64,000 nt of DNA from Geosiphon pyriformis (Eukaryota > Glomeromycota > Glomeromycetes > Archaeosporales > Geosiphonaceae), in contig JAAOMT010000697.1 of NCBI GenBank assembly GCA_016748015.1, forward strand, positions 473,034 to 537,033, given 5' to 3'. The notes beneath the pieces are model-generated. The model was not told where the DNA came from, ran no database searches, and saw only the letters and a list, made by a program, of their open reading frames with translations. The position numbers were made by a program, and so were the translations under genes. Of the stretch, positions 13,403-25,031 are shown piece by piece; positions within the stretch are counted from its first letter, which is position 1, and the number at the start of each line of letters is the position of its first letter.

Positions 13403-13420
13403 TTTACAGAAAGCACCAAA
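13403..13420 (-). promoter_or_regulatory. primer-binding site of Ty3 family B
   Basis: The minus strand reads TTTGGTGCTTTCTGTAAA immediately after the LTR end. It is nearly the same as the sites next to family A LTRs (TTTGGTGCTCCCTGTGAG at 41644-41661 and TTTGGTGCTTCCTGTAAA on the minus strand at 49451-49468). TGG matches the complement of a tRNA CCA end. The tRNA itself was not identified. Confidence 0.6.
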
Positions 13421-13496
13421 TATTATAAGTAAACTTAGTGAAATAGTATTATAACTTTTGGTGCTTGTAATTTGATAATAGAAGCCAATTAAGTAT
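13421..13496 (-). repeat. LTR family B, 76-bp remnant of the 5' LTR
   Basis: It starts TATTATAAGTAAACTTAG and shares TTTGATAATAGAAGCC with the other two family B LTRs. It is cut at 13496 by the family C LTR. Confidence 0.6.
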
Positions 13497-14325
13497 TGTT
13501 ATTAGTAAAATTTTAGCTATTAATTAACATGAAATTATTCTTTTAATTTTTATTATTAATTAGCATATATTATTATTATTTTAATTATTACTTATTAGTT
13601 AATCAAATTATTAAATATTATTATCCAATGAATAATCCAATTTGTATAATACACAATTATAATAATCAAATTATACAATACTCCAAATTTTGTAATATTT
13701 AAGAATTTGTTGAAATTTGTAAAAATACATAAAGTATCTTAATAGTTTACCAAAATTATTTATAGTTCATAGAAACAACTTATAGTTTGTTAAAATATAT
13801 CTTTAATTTGTCAAAATTAAAACAAAAAAAATTCAAGTTTATAGACTAGTACTATAACAAGTTGTATAAAAAAAAAGCTTTTTTTTTAAAAAAATGTATC
13901 TTATTTTAGATTTATTCTTATTAGTATAATTCAAAAATAAAATATACTTTAAAAACCAATTTTTTAATATTTATACTTAATATTTCTTAAAAATCCAAAC
14001 TAATATTTTGAAATTGATTAGCTACTAATTTTAGTAAACCATTAGTGATTCTAAATCTGAACCAAAAACAATTTTCTTAATAAAATTTTATTTTTTATTA
14101 TTTTTCTTATTAGAATTATTAAAGTAACTTATAAACAAAATTCTTGTAAAAAAGTTAACTTTTACAACAAAGTAATTACATATTTTAATAAGTTTTTAGA
14201 TAAGCAATTTCTAAAAAAAAGTTGAATTTTATTATAAAGTAACTATATAGACAAATGGTTCAGTTATTTTGAATAATACTTAGCATTTTATCTATAATAT
14301 ATATCAGATAGTTAATTATGTTTAA
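13497..14325 (-). repeat. LTR family C, minus orientation, decayed
   Basis: The sequence is the reverse complement of the LTR at 42733-43716, collinear over about 800 bp. Examples are CAAGTTGTATAAAAAAAAAGC at about 13860 (partner: CAAGTTGTATAAAAGAAGAGC on the minus strand near 43340) and GAAATTGATTAGCTACTAAT near 14010. The left terminus TGTTATTAG matches the family end TGTTACCAG. Its other end is missing and LINE copy 1 resumes by about 14340. Confidence 0.7.
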
Positions 14326-14339
14326 TAGAAAATAGATTC

Positions 14340-15220
14340 AGATTTAGGGATTTTGCGGAATTTTTTTATTTAGTCTATTAATTGGCATTATATTAATATA
14401 GCATCCTGATTTTTATATGCTTTCTGATTATACTACCAGATTTTTAGCTGCTTTTTACACATATTTAATGAAATCAATCCATAAAAAATTGCCAACTGCA
14501 GTTAAAAAAAAACTTTATAATAAGAAGTACTTAGGTGTATTGTGTTTGTTCTGTGATAATATCAAATTGTCTAATTATGTCTTTACTTGTTCAAAAAACA
14601 CTTTAGTGCACTTTGAAATTTTGTTAGATTACTTTGTATTATAAGTATTTTTGATGAGATCTTGTTTTCTATTAATTTCTTTAATATTGCATATTCTTTT
14701 GTTAAGAGTATTAAATATTAATATTTATAAGATCTTATATAAAAGATTTGTTTTTAGAAACTGGGTTAGCAAAACTGTTTTTAGATTCAAAAATAAGAAA
14801 AAAACTATAGTAGTGATAACTAATTTTGTCTGGTATTTGGCTAATATATATTATATTAGATTATAAAATTTTAAGTCAAAGTACAAAATTAATATTAAAA
14901 AAAGTAGTTTGGTGAAAGACACAAAAATTTTGCTTAAAATATGTGGTGGTCCATTTAAATTTTTTTCAACAAAAATAACTTGTCTGCTTAGAATTATTGA
15001 ATCTTTTGTTATTAGTTTTAGATTATGCAAGACTTGTTTTTTTTTTAAGTTTGAATAATGATTTAAGGGTTAATATAAATATATAATATAGTCTTAATTA
15101 GTTTAAATAAGTAGTTATATATAGTAAGCACATAAGTCATATTTAATTTGATGTACTTAATTTGTTTCTGTATATTAAATAATGATTAAATTGTATTTGT
15201 AAAACAAATAAAAAAAAAAA
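14340..15220 (+). pseudogene. LINE copy 1, C-terminal part and 3' end
   Basis: This continues the copy that stops at 3126. The open stretch 14417-14644 aligns with the C-terminal domain of the intact LINE: TYLMKSIHKKLPTAVKKKLY for TYLMKALYHQFPVAVRKCVY, then VLCLFC and NYVFTC for VLCLYC and DHVFSC. These are the four ligands of a Cys-Cys-His-Cys zinc site, with the His here read as Tyr. A second open stretch at 14651-14866 follows. The 3' UTR is recognisable to about 15215, where a poly-A-like tail begins. Confidence 0.75.
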
Positions 15221-15880
15221 AATTTTTTTTTTTAATTTAAAGTTTTTTTTTTACAAATATATTTAATATAAAACTAAATTAAATTTTTAACTAATAATAG
15301 ATTATAAAATTATTAAAACCAAATATAAAAATTGTATATTAGAAATAATTTTTTTTAAAATTATGTTAAATTATTTTTGTATTAAAATATTTTTTTTTAA
15401 ATTAAGATTAAATAATTTTTTAATTTATAAAAATATGTTTAAATATAAATAAGTTTTATTAATTTTATAAATAAAACAAAAAATTTATTTATATTTAAAA
15501 TAATATTTTTAATCTTAAAATTAATTAAAATAATTATTATTTTTATTGTATTTATAAAAATATTATTAATTTTAAAAAATCTATTAATTATATTTAAAAT
15601 ACTTTGTATAATTATATAATTATTTTTAATTTATTTATAATTACTATAAATAAAAAGTTACATTAATTTTGATTTTAATTCTGCCAATTATGATTATAAA
15701 CAATTAAATTTACTTAATATTTAAATAAAGTTTTATTTTTTTTTATTTTACATAAAAAAAAAATTATAAAAAATTTTCTAAAAAAAAAAATACTTTATTT
15801 TGGTTTAAATTATTAAGATTTTGTATTTTTTTAATAATTTAAAATTTATTAAAAATTTTTTTTTTTTTTATTCATTTTAA
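15221..15880. other. AT-rich spacer, nothing recognised
   Basis: Almost pure A and T with poly-A and poly-T tracts between the 3' ends of two LINEs in opposite orientation. No gene, LTR or RNA could be recognised. Confidence 0.6.
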
Positions 15881-15989
15881 TGAATGAAATCCAAATACTG
15901 CCTAGTTTTATACATTAAAGAAATAATCTATACTAAGTATAAATCATGCTTTTTCTATATGTGACCAGCCACTTAGGCTGATCAGAACA

Positions 15990-18900
15990 ACACTATGCAG
16001 CTATATAAACTGAAACTGAATCACCTACTCTAGAAAAAAACAAATAAGATTTGTAAAAGCCAAAATATATGCCAAAAGCTTTAGCTATGCCAAGCAATTT
16101 AACCACACCAGCAGAAAACCCTGAAGCCAAACCAGAGACTGACATGAGAGTGGAACTATTTAAAGAAATCAAGCTATTTTTCTCCATATATGCATAATGT
16201 TTAGCACAAACTAACCAAATATCATCTCTAAAAGCAAGACTAAGGAAGCACACAAATTTAACAACCTTTTAACAAGCAATCTTGAGATCACAGAAAATGG
16301 AAACAGCCTTGCAAAAAAACCATTAAGAACACAACCCTTAAAAAGAGCCATTGACAAAAAAGAATCAGAAATACAGATTGACAGCAACCGAAGCACACTC
16401 AAAAAAAAATAGAAGAGACCCGAAAGTAACTTCCAAGAACTCACATGGAATTCCAGTAACTAATGCCAAGCAGGCTCATTAACTCTACAGAAAAACACAT
16501 GATCTGACATTTTTACCTTACTACAGTACAGACACAATACACTGAGATAATGTTTATTATAGAGGCACTTACGAATGACCACTGGCAACTGATAATGCAA
16601 AGCTTTCATGAAATAAGTGCATGTATTAGCCAATGCTTTGCTGATATAACCAGTGGCCATGTGCAAATCAGGATGTCATACAAACAAAGAACAGTGCCAA
16701 TCAACCTCAGAAAGCAAACCACAAGCCAAAAACTTTGAACCAGAGCCAAACTCTTAATGCACACGACAAACAGAATAATAAACATCATGAACAAAATGTC
16801 TAGAATTGTTAGAAATAATATTGCTATTGGCCATCAAAAAACATTCACTCAGATAAGGAAGAAGAAACCAGCCAGAAATAGAAGTGTTACCAGTAATTGC
16901 ATCAGTATGCTCATTTTCCAAGATGTTAGAGTGATCTTTTACCTTGTGCCAACTAATCAAATTTTTATTGTAAATGACATTAACAATATACTAATGTTCA
17001 ATCCAGTACTGATTACAAAAATTGGGACACACCAAATCCAATTCTGACTTGCAAGCATCCAAAGCAGATTGACTATCTAAAAACAAGTGAACAGAACTAG
17101 ACAAAGGAACACACTTTAGAGCCAATGCAATAGCCTGCATCTCAACCAAAGTAGATGACATTAAACCTGATATGTCAATGCCCAAACCCAAATCAATGTC
17201 TTTGAAAAAAACAACAGCACCAGCCCTGCAGCCAACTGTACTTAAACCTCTTAAAGACCCATCTGTATATACAAATAAACTATTGGTACTTACCCAAAAC
17301 AGACAATTACATACAGATACAAAACTGCTTGAGTTAAGAATATTTATGGAACCAATACTACTCAATGCTAAAGGAAGATTCAAGAACAAATCCATATTAT
17401 TGAGAAATGCAGAGGAAAGTTTGAACCACTCAGGAACAGGGCCATGAGGGTCCAGCTTTTTTTACCACTTAAATATGTACCAATTATAGACATTACCATG
17501 ATGATCACAAAGCTAATTCACAAAAGCAATGCCATACTATTGAAGAAAAGGAAAGAACTTGAAAAACCTTAGCTTGTCAAGAACATCAGACATGGGAATT
17601 CTACCATACAAGCAAAAAGGATTGACCAGAGAGCCACCAATTGACAGATTGCAATCATAAAAAATACAAACCAAGCCTGCTAAAAAATTATTAGAAGCAC
17701 TAACACAAACACAAACAGGAAAGCTCAATGGATGAACAGGATGCTAATAAAGAACTTGCAAATCATGAGACCTATGAGAAAACAATTGATCCAGAATTCC
17801 ACCAGCATTTATAAAGCTAACAAGAGAAGCAATCTTACTCTCAAATTGAATTTGCACAAAAGATTTCAAACCATAAAAGGAGAGGTGATGAATTGTATCA
17901 CTAGAAAAGTCAAGAGACAGGCCAGACTTAAGCTTCAGCCCTTTACAAATCATTGCATCCCATTTATTGTACACACCAACTGGAACAAAACTAAACTGTG
18001 TCCTATAACTGATTATAAGATGCAGAACTGCTGACACCAAATACAAAAACTGTTTATTTGAGACTGCTTTTCTCAAAACCAAATTGGTGAAAAAGTGGAT
18101 GTTCAAATGCACTTTAGCCAAACTAGGCTTCAAAAGACCTTTAGTCAAAAAAAAAATACCCAGATATTAATGAAATTCACACTTTTTAGCAATAGAGATA
18201 GATGCACCACTGATAGAGAGAAAAAGAATGCTAACTCTCCTATTAATAGGAATGGCTACTGTTTTATTATTATTGATTGAAATATTATTGATCCAAAAGA
18301 AATTACTAGCAATATTGAAAATATGTTGAGTAGCAATTTGACTGTTACCAATCTAAATTGTATCATTAACAAAGGTGCCAGCAGCAAAAAAGAAGGAAAA
18401 CCCAGTCTGAAATTCAATGCAACCACTTTTGGAAACAAAATATGAATTTAGTTTATACTCACATTCACTTTCCTAATGCTTGATTTCACACAACAAAGGA
18501 TCATAAAATATGTGTCACAGAAGGGGAAAAAAAACTTTTCCTTAATCCAAACTATCATGCACACAATAACCATCTGTCAAACCAAAATCTGTCATAACTC
18601 TGTTGGTATGATCTTTATGAATATTACCAAAGAACTGAATAAATTTGCTGTATATTTTAATCCTGACCAGGCTCTTCTCAAAATGTTTTTAGCCAACAGA
18701 ATTGTATGCTTTTTGCATGTTTTGTAGAACCAGCAAAAGCTCTTGGTTCTTTTCCAAAGCATTTTTAATAACTGAACCAATTGCAAAAATGGGAGATTAA
18801 GTTGATGTGTTCTTTAAAACCAAAAAATTGTCCCCACAAAAAACATCAAAAGTGCTGTATGCCAAAAAAATCCTATCAGAGAGAATTTTGAAAAGAATCT

Positions 18901-20520
18901 TGCAAGCTGTTTCGATCAAAGCAATAGGACAAGTATTCATAAGAACACCTTCTTACTCATATGGTTTAGGAATTATTGAGACCCAAGCCTTCTTTTAAAA
19001 TTCAGGCACCAACTTACAAGAAAAACAAAAGTTCAAAAACACCAAAAACATATTCAGAATTGACTTGTTACAATGTTTCTAAAGCTTGTTCATGATACTT
19101 GAGAGACCAGCAGCTTTGCTATCAGGCAGATTGGAAATTACATCAAATAGCTCACTAAACTCAATTAAACACATTATACCAAAAAAGGCTTTATCAAAAA
19201 CATAATCTAAAGGTTAATATTGATGAGACCAATTATTAAAGACATCAACAACCACACCATGCTTCCTGGTTTAACTTTTCATAATAATGTTTACTTTAAA
19301 TTTAACTGAATCGGGTTCCAAAATAAGCTTATCATCAACAACCAGGTGGTTCAGAACCACTTTGCAGAAAAGGTGCTCCAAAACACTCCTGATAGTATAA
19401 CCTTTATTTGTTTCGAAACTTTCCATCCTCTTCTCTATAGCAGCTCTGATGTTCATTTTCTTAGCTGCCAGAGATTCAGCCAGCTTGGATACACAATATG
19501 ACTTCCTTATACTAAAGAAAGTAGAATAAACACACTTAGAGTTTGCACCAGAGTTAATAAGATCTTGAACAACTGAGGTTTTTATATGGTCCAAAAAGTC
19601 CCAGCACTTTATAAGAGAGACAAAACTAATAACATTTCTTTTACAAGATGCCTTGACAATTTTTGAGACCAAAAGCTTCAACTTATGAAACCTCGAAGAA
19701 ACTTTGGTGAAAACACTATCAAAACTCTTGAACCATTTCTTTCTAAATATTTTATTTGCTAAAAGAATTATTATCTTGTGTAAAATGTCCCATATGGCAT
19801 CTAGCTCTGAAAACTTGACAGCAGTAATGAACTCATCAGAAAACATTCTAGTATTGGCCAACATAGCATCTTTAAATTTTTCTCACTTATTGTTATCAGC
19901 ACCCTTGAAATTAAACTTCCAATGATTCTTATTAGTCTGCTTATGAAGAGAGTGTAACTAAACATCCAGCAAACCACTCAAACCCACCAACACAGAAATG
20001 GCTTGATGATTAGTGTTAAAGTGCTCACTAACATCTACAACACTTCATTTTAAAACTGCATTAACCAAATTAAAAGAAACCAATACATAATCAATTGTCT
20101 TTTTTGCACTTCTTGAATTTTTCCATGTAAGATTCTTTACAACCAAACTACCTAGCAGAGAATTGACCAGCTCCAGATTGAGCCACTTTTTAAAACTAGC
20201 ACATTTATGCAAACTGTTTTCATTGAAATCCCCACCAAGAATAATAAAAGAAGATTTATTTACAGCTTTTGCAATGAAAGAGTTGATTTTACCAGTTTGA
20301 GAGAACCAAACCACTGAAGAAGCACTAATGTAGAGCCCCAAAATTGACATGGAAAGTTTATTCTTGAAGAGCAGCTTAATTGACAGAAGCCAACCAGATA
20401 CCTCAGAAACTTTGCTTATATGTTATACCAAAAAAATGTTCATGATAATTACCAGAATCTAAACCAGACATAAAAATCTAAATGCCACTAAATTTATTTA
20501 TGATTCATGGACGGATCTTA
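15990..20520 (-). pseudogene. LINE M1 ORF2: endonuclease, RT, RNase H, zinc site; broken
   Basis: ORF2 would nick target DNA and copy the element RNA into it. The endonuclease lies at about 20500-19980: LGLYIS, GGDFNEN and KKTIDYVLVS are clear, and the final catalytic motif reads TNHQAISV, so the usual Asp before His has become Asn. RT follows at about 19870-18000, with the catalytic box near 18370 reading FVND instead of FVDD. RNase H is at 17300-16990: VYTDGSL, STLVEMQA and DSQSALDAC keep the Asp, Glu and Asp. The C-terminal zinc site reads VLCLYCSKVKMSDHVFFC at about 16530. Many stops and shifts separate these pieces. Confidence 0.8.
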
Positions 20521-21039
20521 TCTTTCAACTTAGTTTCAATAACAATAGAGATCAAATTGTTCATATTCTTATGCCAATAAATAATATTATTTTGTTTCAC
20601 AGGATTGTTTATTCCCTTAATGTTGCAGATGGCAACTTTTTAAACTAAATCACTTATTGAAAAGGAAGTTGTGATACCAAATCTGCACTAAGACTATCTA
20701 TTTTGGCTGAAAAGCTCAGAACTGTTTCCATCAGACACTTTATGCTGTCTTCCAACTTTGACACCAAAGACATATCAAATAATACCACTTCCATAACAGT
20801 CTTGCCACCAGTAGATGCACCCGAACTCTTACTCATCACTACATCTGCCCCTTGATCTTGTAATAAAGGAGTTATCAATGGCTGACATCTAAGACTAGGC
20901 TGGGAAACCATTGGCCCAAGTGTATCTAACCTCTTAGCCAGCTTACCAACCTGCTCTGCAAGATTGGCAAAACTGCACTCAAGAGTGACAAACCTATCAT
21001 TTACATCCATTATAACCAGTAGGGATGGCTTCATTTCTG

Positions 21040-22560
21040 AAGAGGAGCCAACTTTTGCTGAAATACCATGACCAAAGAAAAGAAAGAAAAAAGACTTACC
21101 AGCAACTTTTGCTTAAAAGAGACCACCAAAAAAAACAGGATAAGCAACTGGAACCAAACATTTAGCATAGATTGCAGCCAGTCTGCTTTTATCTGCATCT
21201 AAAAGCACCTTACATAATAGTACTCCAAAGAAAATTTTTCTACCAGTAGCACAGCCTAATAACATATGACCCAATTTTTCATACTTAGTGCACCCAGCAA
21301 GAACCAGACATAACCAGTGCAGATTGGTGCTCCTTAGTACTAGTGTGGTTCTCATGACAGCATTCAGTAACTCAGCAGAATCAAAGCAAATAACAGCACA
21401 TCTAGTCTGAGCATATATAACTGGATAACAATCAATGACACACGTTTTCCCACCCACGGCTCTAACAAAGTCTCAGATATTATGAACATTTGTTCTCATT
21501 GGTAGTGTATAGAACAGTGCCTTATGCTGATCTCTCACATCCCATGTTTTTTTATCCAAATCTACTATAGCAACACATATCGCATTTTTCCTAATTAAAA
21601 TAGACCATTTTGCTGTGACCAAATTAGCATGATCTAATTGCTCAAACTTAATCACAGCCTTCTGCCATAGTCTAATTAGTTGCATCTTGATCATTTTAAT
21701 ATTCCCAAACTCAAACAGCACAGTGCGCACAGTCTCAGCCAATGTCCCAATTGGTATCTCTTTTATGACCACAGTTTGATCTGATCGCTCAGTAAATTTT
21801 TTAAGATTGGTGTTTACCATGATCTTTGCACTTGCAGTTTTATTGGTGGCTTTTATTAGACCCAATTCAGAAGTGAATGTCATCCTGATAATCTCAGCAA
21901 ATTTTGAGAGGGTAGATGCCTTCCCAAAACCATTGATTCTTGAAAATAATTTTTTGATTACTGTGCATTTTTCTTAAGAAGATTTACTTACTACTTTGTC
22001 CAGCCCAATATCCAAAGCAAAAGACTTATGAACAGAAATATTAACCAAGTTCTTTAAAAGAGGAGGGAGGACTACAGGTTTGTCCAAAAAAATGTTATTA
22101 TCATCATCATTCAAAAAGTTGATTTTCCTTAGTGGCTTATCCAGTGCTCTTTTGGTCTGAGTTTTTGAACTCTTAGGAGTATGGTCCGAGTCTCTACCAG
22201 TAAAAGTGCCACCCTTTCCATAATCAAAGCTGGTTTCTTTAACCAAACATTCCTTCTCCATATCCACACTATCAGACTTAGTAGTATTACCAGTCTTAAA
22301 CTCTTAAGAATGACTACTTGATACCTTAGCAGCAGCAAATTTTCTATTACCAATATTATCCTCCAAAGCACTATTTTTTTTCTTCTTTCTAGACTCAGTA
22401 GACTTAATACAAATATTAAAACTAGGCTTTATAATAGACTTATTCAGAACGGCAATACTAGAGCCAATGGTGGCCTCATAATTAAGTAGAAACAGTTTGG
22501 ATTTATCATGCTGAATGTTGAAAAAACTTTTTTCAGAAAAATTTTTGGCTTTTTTTTGGG
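21040..22560 (-). pseudogene. LINE M1 ORF1: gag-like RNA-binding protein, broken
   Basis: ORF1 proteins of such LINEs coat the element RNA. The acidic N-terminal part runs to about 21974. Next comes a segment with RRM-like spacing at 21790-21600 (VVIKEIPIGTLAETVRTVLF, then a block ending AKWSILI). The CCHC knuckle lies at about 21292-21250 and reads CTKYEKLGHMLLGC, with the second Cys changed to Tyr by one G-to-A change. A coiled or Leu-rich tail at 21034-20654 carries LAEQVGKLAKRLDTLG. Frame changes occur near 21973, 21470 and 21113. Confidence 0.7.
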
Positions 22561-22599
22561 AATTTGGGATGAACGAAAGAAAGAAATTAATTTTATTAA

Positions 22600-24840
22600 T
22601 ATAATTATTATATATATATTTTTTTATTTGCTTAACGAGTGCAGCCCAAAAACAATTTAGTACTATACACCAAAAAAATGATCTAAACTAAATGTTAATC
22701 ATGCATTTTTTACACATGACTAGTTACTTGGACTAATCAAAGATACACTACACTGAAACAATAAAAGGTGAGAATAATCCCAACTCACAAATTTTTTCAA
22801 TAACACTATTTAGATTCCTAAAATCAAAAATAAACTCACTAAAAAATAATCTAGTAGATTTAACACTACTCCTAACCTTAGCACCTGACATCTACCACAA
22901 AGCTATGACATGTTTAAAAGTGTCTTCACTTAAGAGAAAAAGTTTAGCAGCCTGTATATCATCATAATCCATGTCACCAAAGTCAACTTCAGATCTAAGA
23001 CAAGCAATATTCTTAGACACACCAACCAAAAGATTGGCAAAATTGTTAGAAGCATATTTCATAGAAAGAAGATCTTTCTCTGACTAAATAGTCTTAACAG
23101 CATTATTATCAAGGAGACAAGATACCAAGACAACCAAAGAACCAACAGGCTCAACAATAGACTTTACCAAAGCAGCCAAATCTGAAATTTGCTTTTTCAA
23201 AGAGTTCAATCTAGACCCAATAGCAGAATCAATAACAGCCACAGGAGGGGTGAAAGCCACCAAAAAAGGAAATTCAGACATAACAGAAGAAGCAAATGCC
23301 TTAGCATAAGACAAAGAACCAACAAAATGTGGTTTGAATATCTTGGGAGCCTTAGAAAAGAGAGATGAAGCAACTTTACAGTCTACAGCCAAGTGATCTG
23401 TTTCTTGACACCAAAAACAATGCCAATAATTAGAAGTCTTTTATCAGATATGGCACTTTCTAAGCATATCAGTATTGGTCCAAATCAGCTTGAGAGCCAA
23501 ACATAACTAGAACAAAGTGGAGATGATGACCAGAATTAGAAGACCAAGAAATAAAACAAGACCGGCCACCAACCTGAAAAATCATATTACTGATTTCAAA
23601 GGCAGTACAGCCAGGAGGAAGGTTGATTAACTTGTTCTTAAACTTATCACGAGACAAAATAGTCTTATTTTAATTCACCAAGAGAAGGATTCTAACACAA
23701 TTCTTGTCCACCAATACTGACCAATGATTCAAAGCAGACATAGCAGAATCTAACTTCTTAAAATGAACCACCACATATTGCCAAATGCCAATAGGCTTTA
23801 GCACAACATGAGTAACCATACCAAAAACACTAAGAGCTGTCTTAATGTCAGCAGCAGACACACCCAAAGGCACATTACACAGTACAACAGCAGCAGAAAG
23901 GGATCCAGACTCAGAAACCACCAAAGACTTAGCAATTTTAAGAATGACAAGACAAACAGAACTTGTAAGCTTAACTAAAAATACAGCATCTAAAGAGATT
24001 TGAGAAGCAAATTCCACACAAAAAAGCTTTATATTGTCTTTTAAAACAGACTTAGCACCCAAAAAACCATATACAGACTGAAAAACAGCCTTAACATAAG
24101 CCAATTTGATTTTAAAAATAGCACCAGGCACCAGAGTGGAAGCCACTCATCCAGCAAATCTTTGATAACTAGCAATAGTTTCCCAAGCACCACTAAAAGT
24201 AGCACCAGAAACTAGAAAAGGAGATAATTCAGTTTCCATCTGATCAGTCCAGTTCACAAGAACAGGTGACCCAACAGGAAGAGATTGTTTTGCTTCTAAA
24301 ATCAGCAATGATTTGCTGGAAGACACCATATTTGGCAACACAGCCAGTGGTTGATCTTGGCCCATTTTGGATGACATACCAGATGATGCTATGGAGATCT
24401 CATCTAAGATCTCATTTGGAACCACAAAGGGATTTAGTGTAATAATGGCAGAGGCAGGCAACTGCTCCTACTTTTCTAAACTTTTGGTCTTTTTGACCAT
24501 TTTCTTTGAAGAGGAGGTACAAGAAGCACCAGATGTTGAATACTTTTGGGCTCTTAGTAGGGGTGGAGGTAACACTGAGACTAACCCAAGTGTGTCTCTT
24601 TGAGAAAACTTTGACTAGTGAAAAATCAGTCAAAGATAAGGAAGTTGCTTCAGTGGTTATTAAAAACAACTTTTCATGATTACTGGGTAAAGGAAAGGCT
24701 TTTAAAACGTTTTGTCTAGTTGCTTTTACAACAGAGAGAGCTTTTTTGGTTGAAATTTTATTAGATATTTTAGGACAAATATCAGGTGCAGCTTTTTTAC
24801 TCTTTGCTCTGGTCATGGTCATAAAATTAAGGAGACAAAG
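22600..24840 (-). mobile_element. ORF1-only half-LINE with LINE 3' end
   Basis: This 2.2 kb element has a gag-like ORF and then goes straight into a LINE-type 3' UTR at about 22760-22625, which aligns with the 3' UTRs at 62490-62610 and 15990-15890. No endonuclease, RT or RNase H sequence is present. Its ORF1 is related to, but clearly diverged from, that of the full LINEs next door, so it is not a simple internal deletion of M1. The layout resembles the HAL1 half-LINEs of mammals, which have ORF1 but depend on another element for RT. Dependence here is an inference. Confidence 0.6.
22880..24822 (-). pseudogene. gag-like ORF1 with RRM-like fold and intact CCHC knuckle
   Basis: Translation can start at ATG 24822 (MTMTRAKSKKAAPDICPK), a basic N-terminus. 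The frame shifts near 24470 and continues as PASAIITLNPFVVPNEIL. It passes a TGA at about 24147-24149 into the segment to 23670. That segment contains AAVVLCNVPLGVSAADIKTA and a block ending NHWSVLVDKN, which match the RRM-like part of the LINE ORF1 (VLKEIPVGTS and SKWSILIEKD). After more stops, PPGCTAFEISNMIFQVGGRS matches the LINE segment around GEKTCFID. The knuckle at about 23435-23385 reads CFWCQETDHLAVDC, a perfect C-x2-C-x4-H-x4-C. A Leu- and Val-rich tail follows to 23084. About one frameshift and five stops make it inactive. Confidence 0.6.
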
Positions 24841-24992
24841 AGTTTTTTTTTTATTATATATATAATCAAAAAATTTATTAAATTTTTGTATATTTAATCT
24901 GTTTTTTAAGTGTATTTATTTAACAAAATTATATATTTAATTTAAGTTATTTATTTAAAAAAAATATAAAATTTACTAATTTTTAATTTTTA

Positions 24993-25031
<39 letters not shown>

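Larger units (their letters stand above)
3127..13496 (-). mobile_element. Ty3/gypsy element family B, decayed, with nested LTRs
   Basis: On the minus strand the order is: a truncated 5' LTR (13421-13496), a primer-binding site (13403-13420), a gag region ending in a zinc knuckle (about 11780-11830), an integrase relic (5080-5795) and the 3' LTR (3127-4106). It sits inside LINE copy 1. Integrase after gag and upstream of the 3' LTR gives the Ty3/gypsy order. Protease, RT and RNase H are expected between 11.7 and 5.8 kb but I could not read them. Family A LTRs at 6846-8620 interrupt the element. The stretch 10080-11230 has the opposite base skew (A-rich on plus) and may be a further unrecognised insertion. 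Confidence 0.65.
15880..22580 (-). mobile_element. LINE copy M1, nearly full length (RNase H-bearing, I/Tad-like)
   Basis: The element spans about 6.7 kb on the minus strand and is collinear with the copy at 55940-62640: 5' leader at 22580 (AATTCCCAAAAAA shared), ORF1, endonuclease, RT, RNase H, C-terminal zinc site and 3' UTR to 15880. The gene order places it in the RNase H-carrying LINE groups (I or Tad-like), not in the R2 or CRE type. Both ORFs are broken by transitions and small indels. The 5' end lies only about 20 bp from the 3' tail of the next minus-strand element. Confidence 0.85.

Noticed and set aside
24367-24603. 78-codon plus-strand frame
   Set aside because: Antisense to the half-LINE ORF1, with no independent support.
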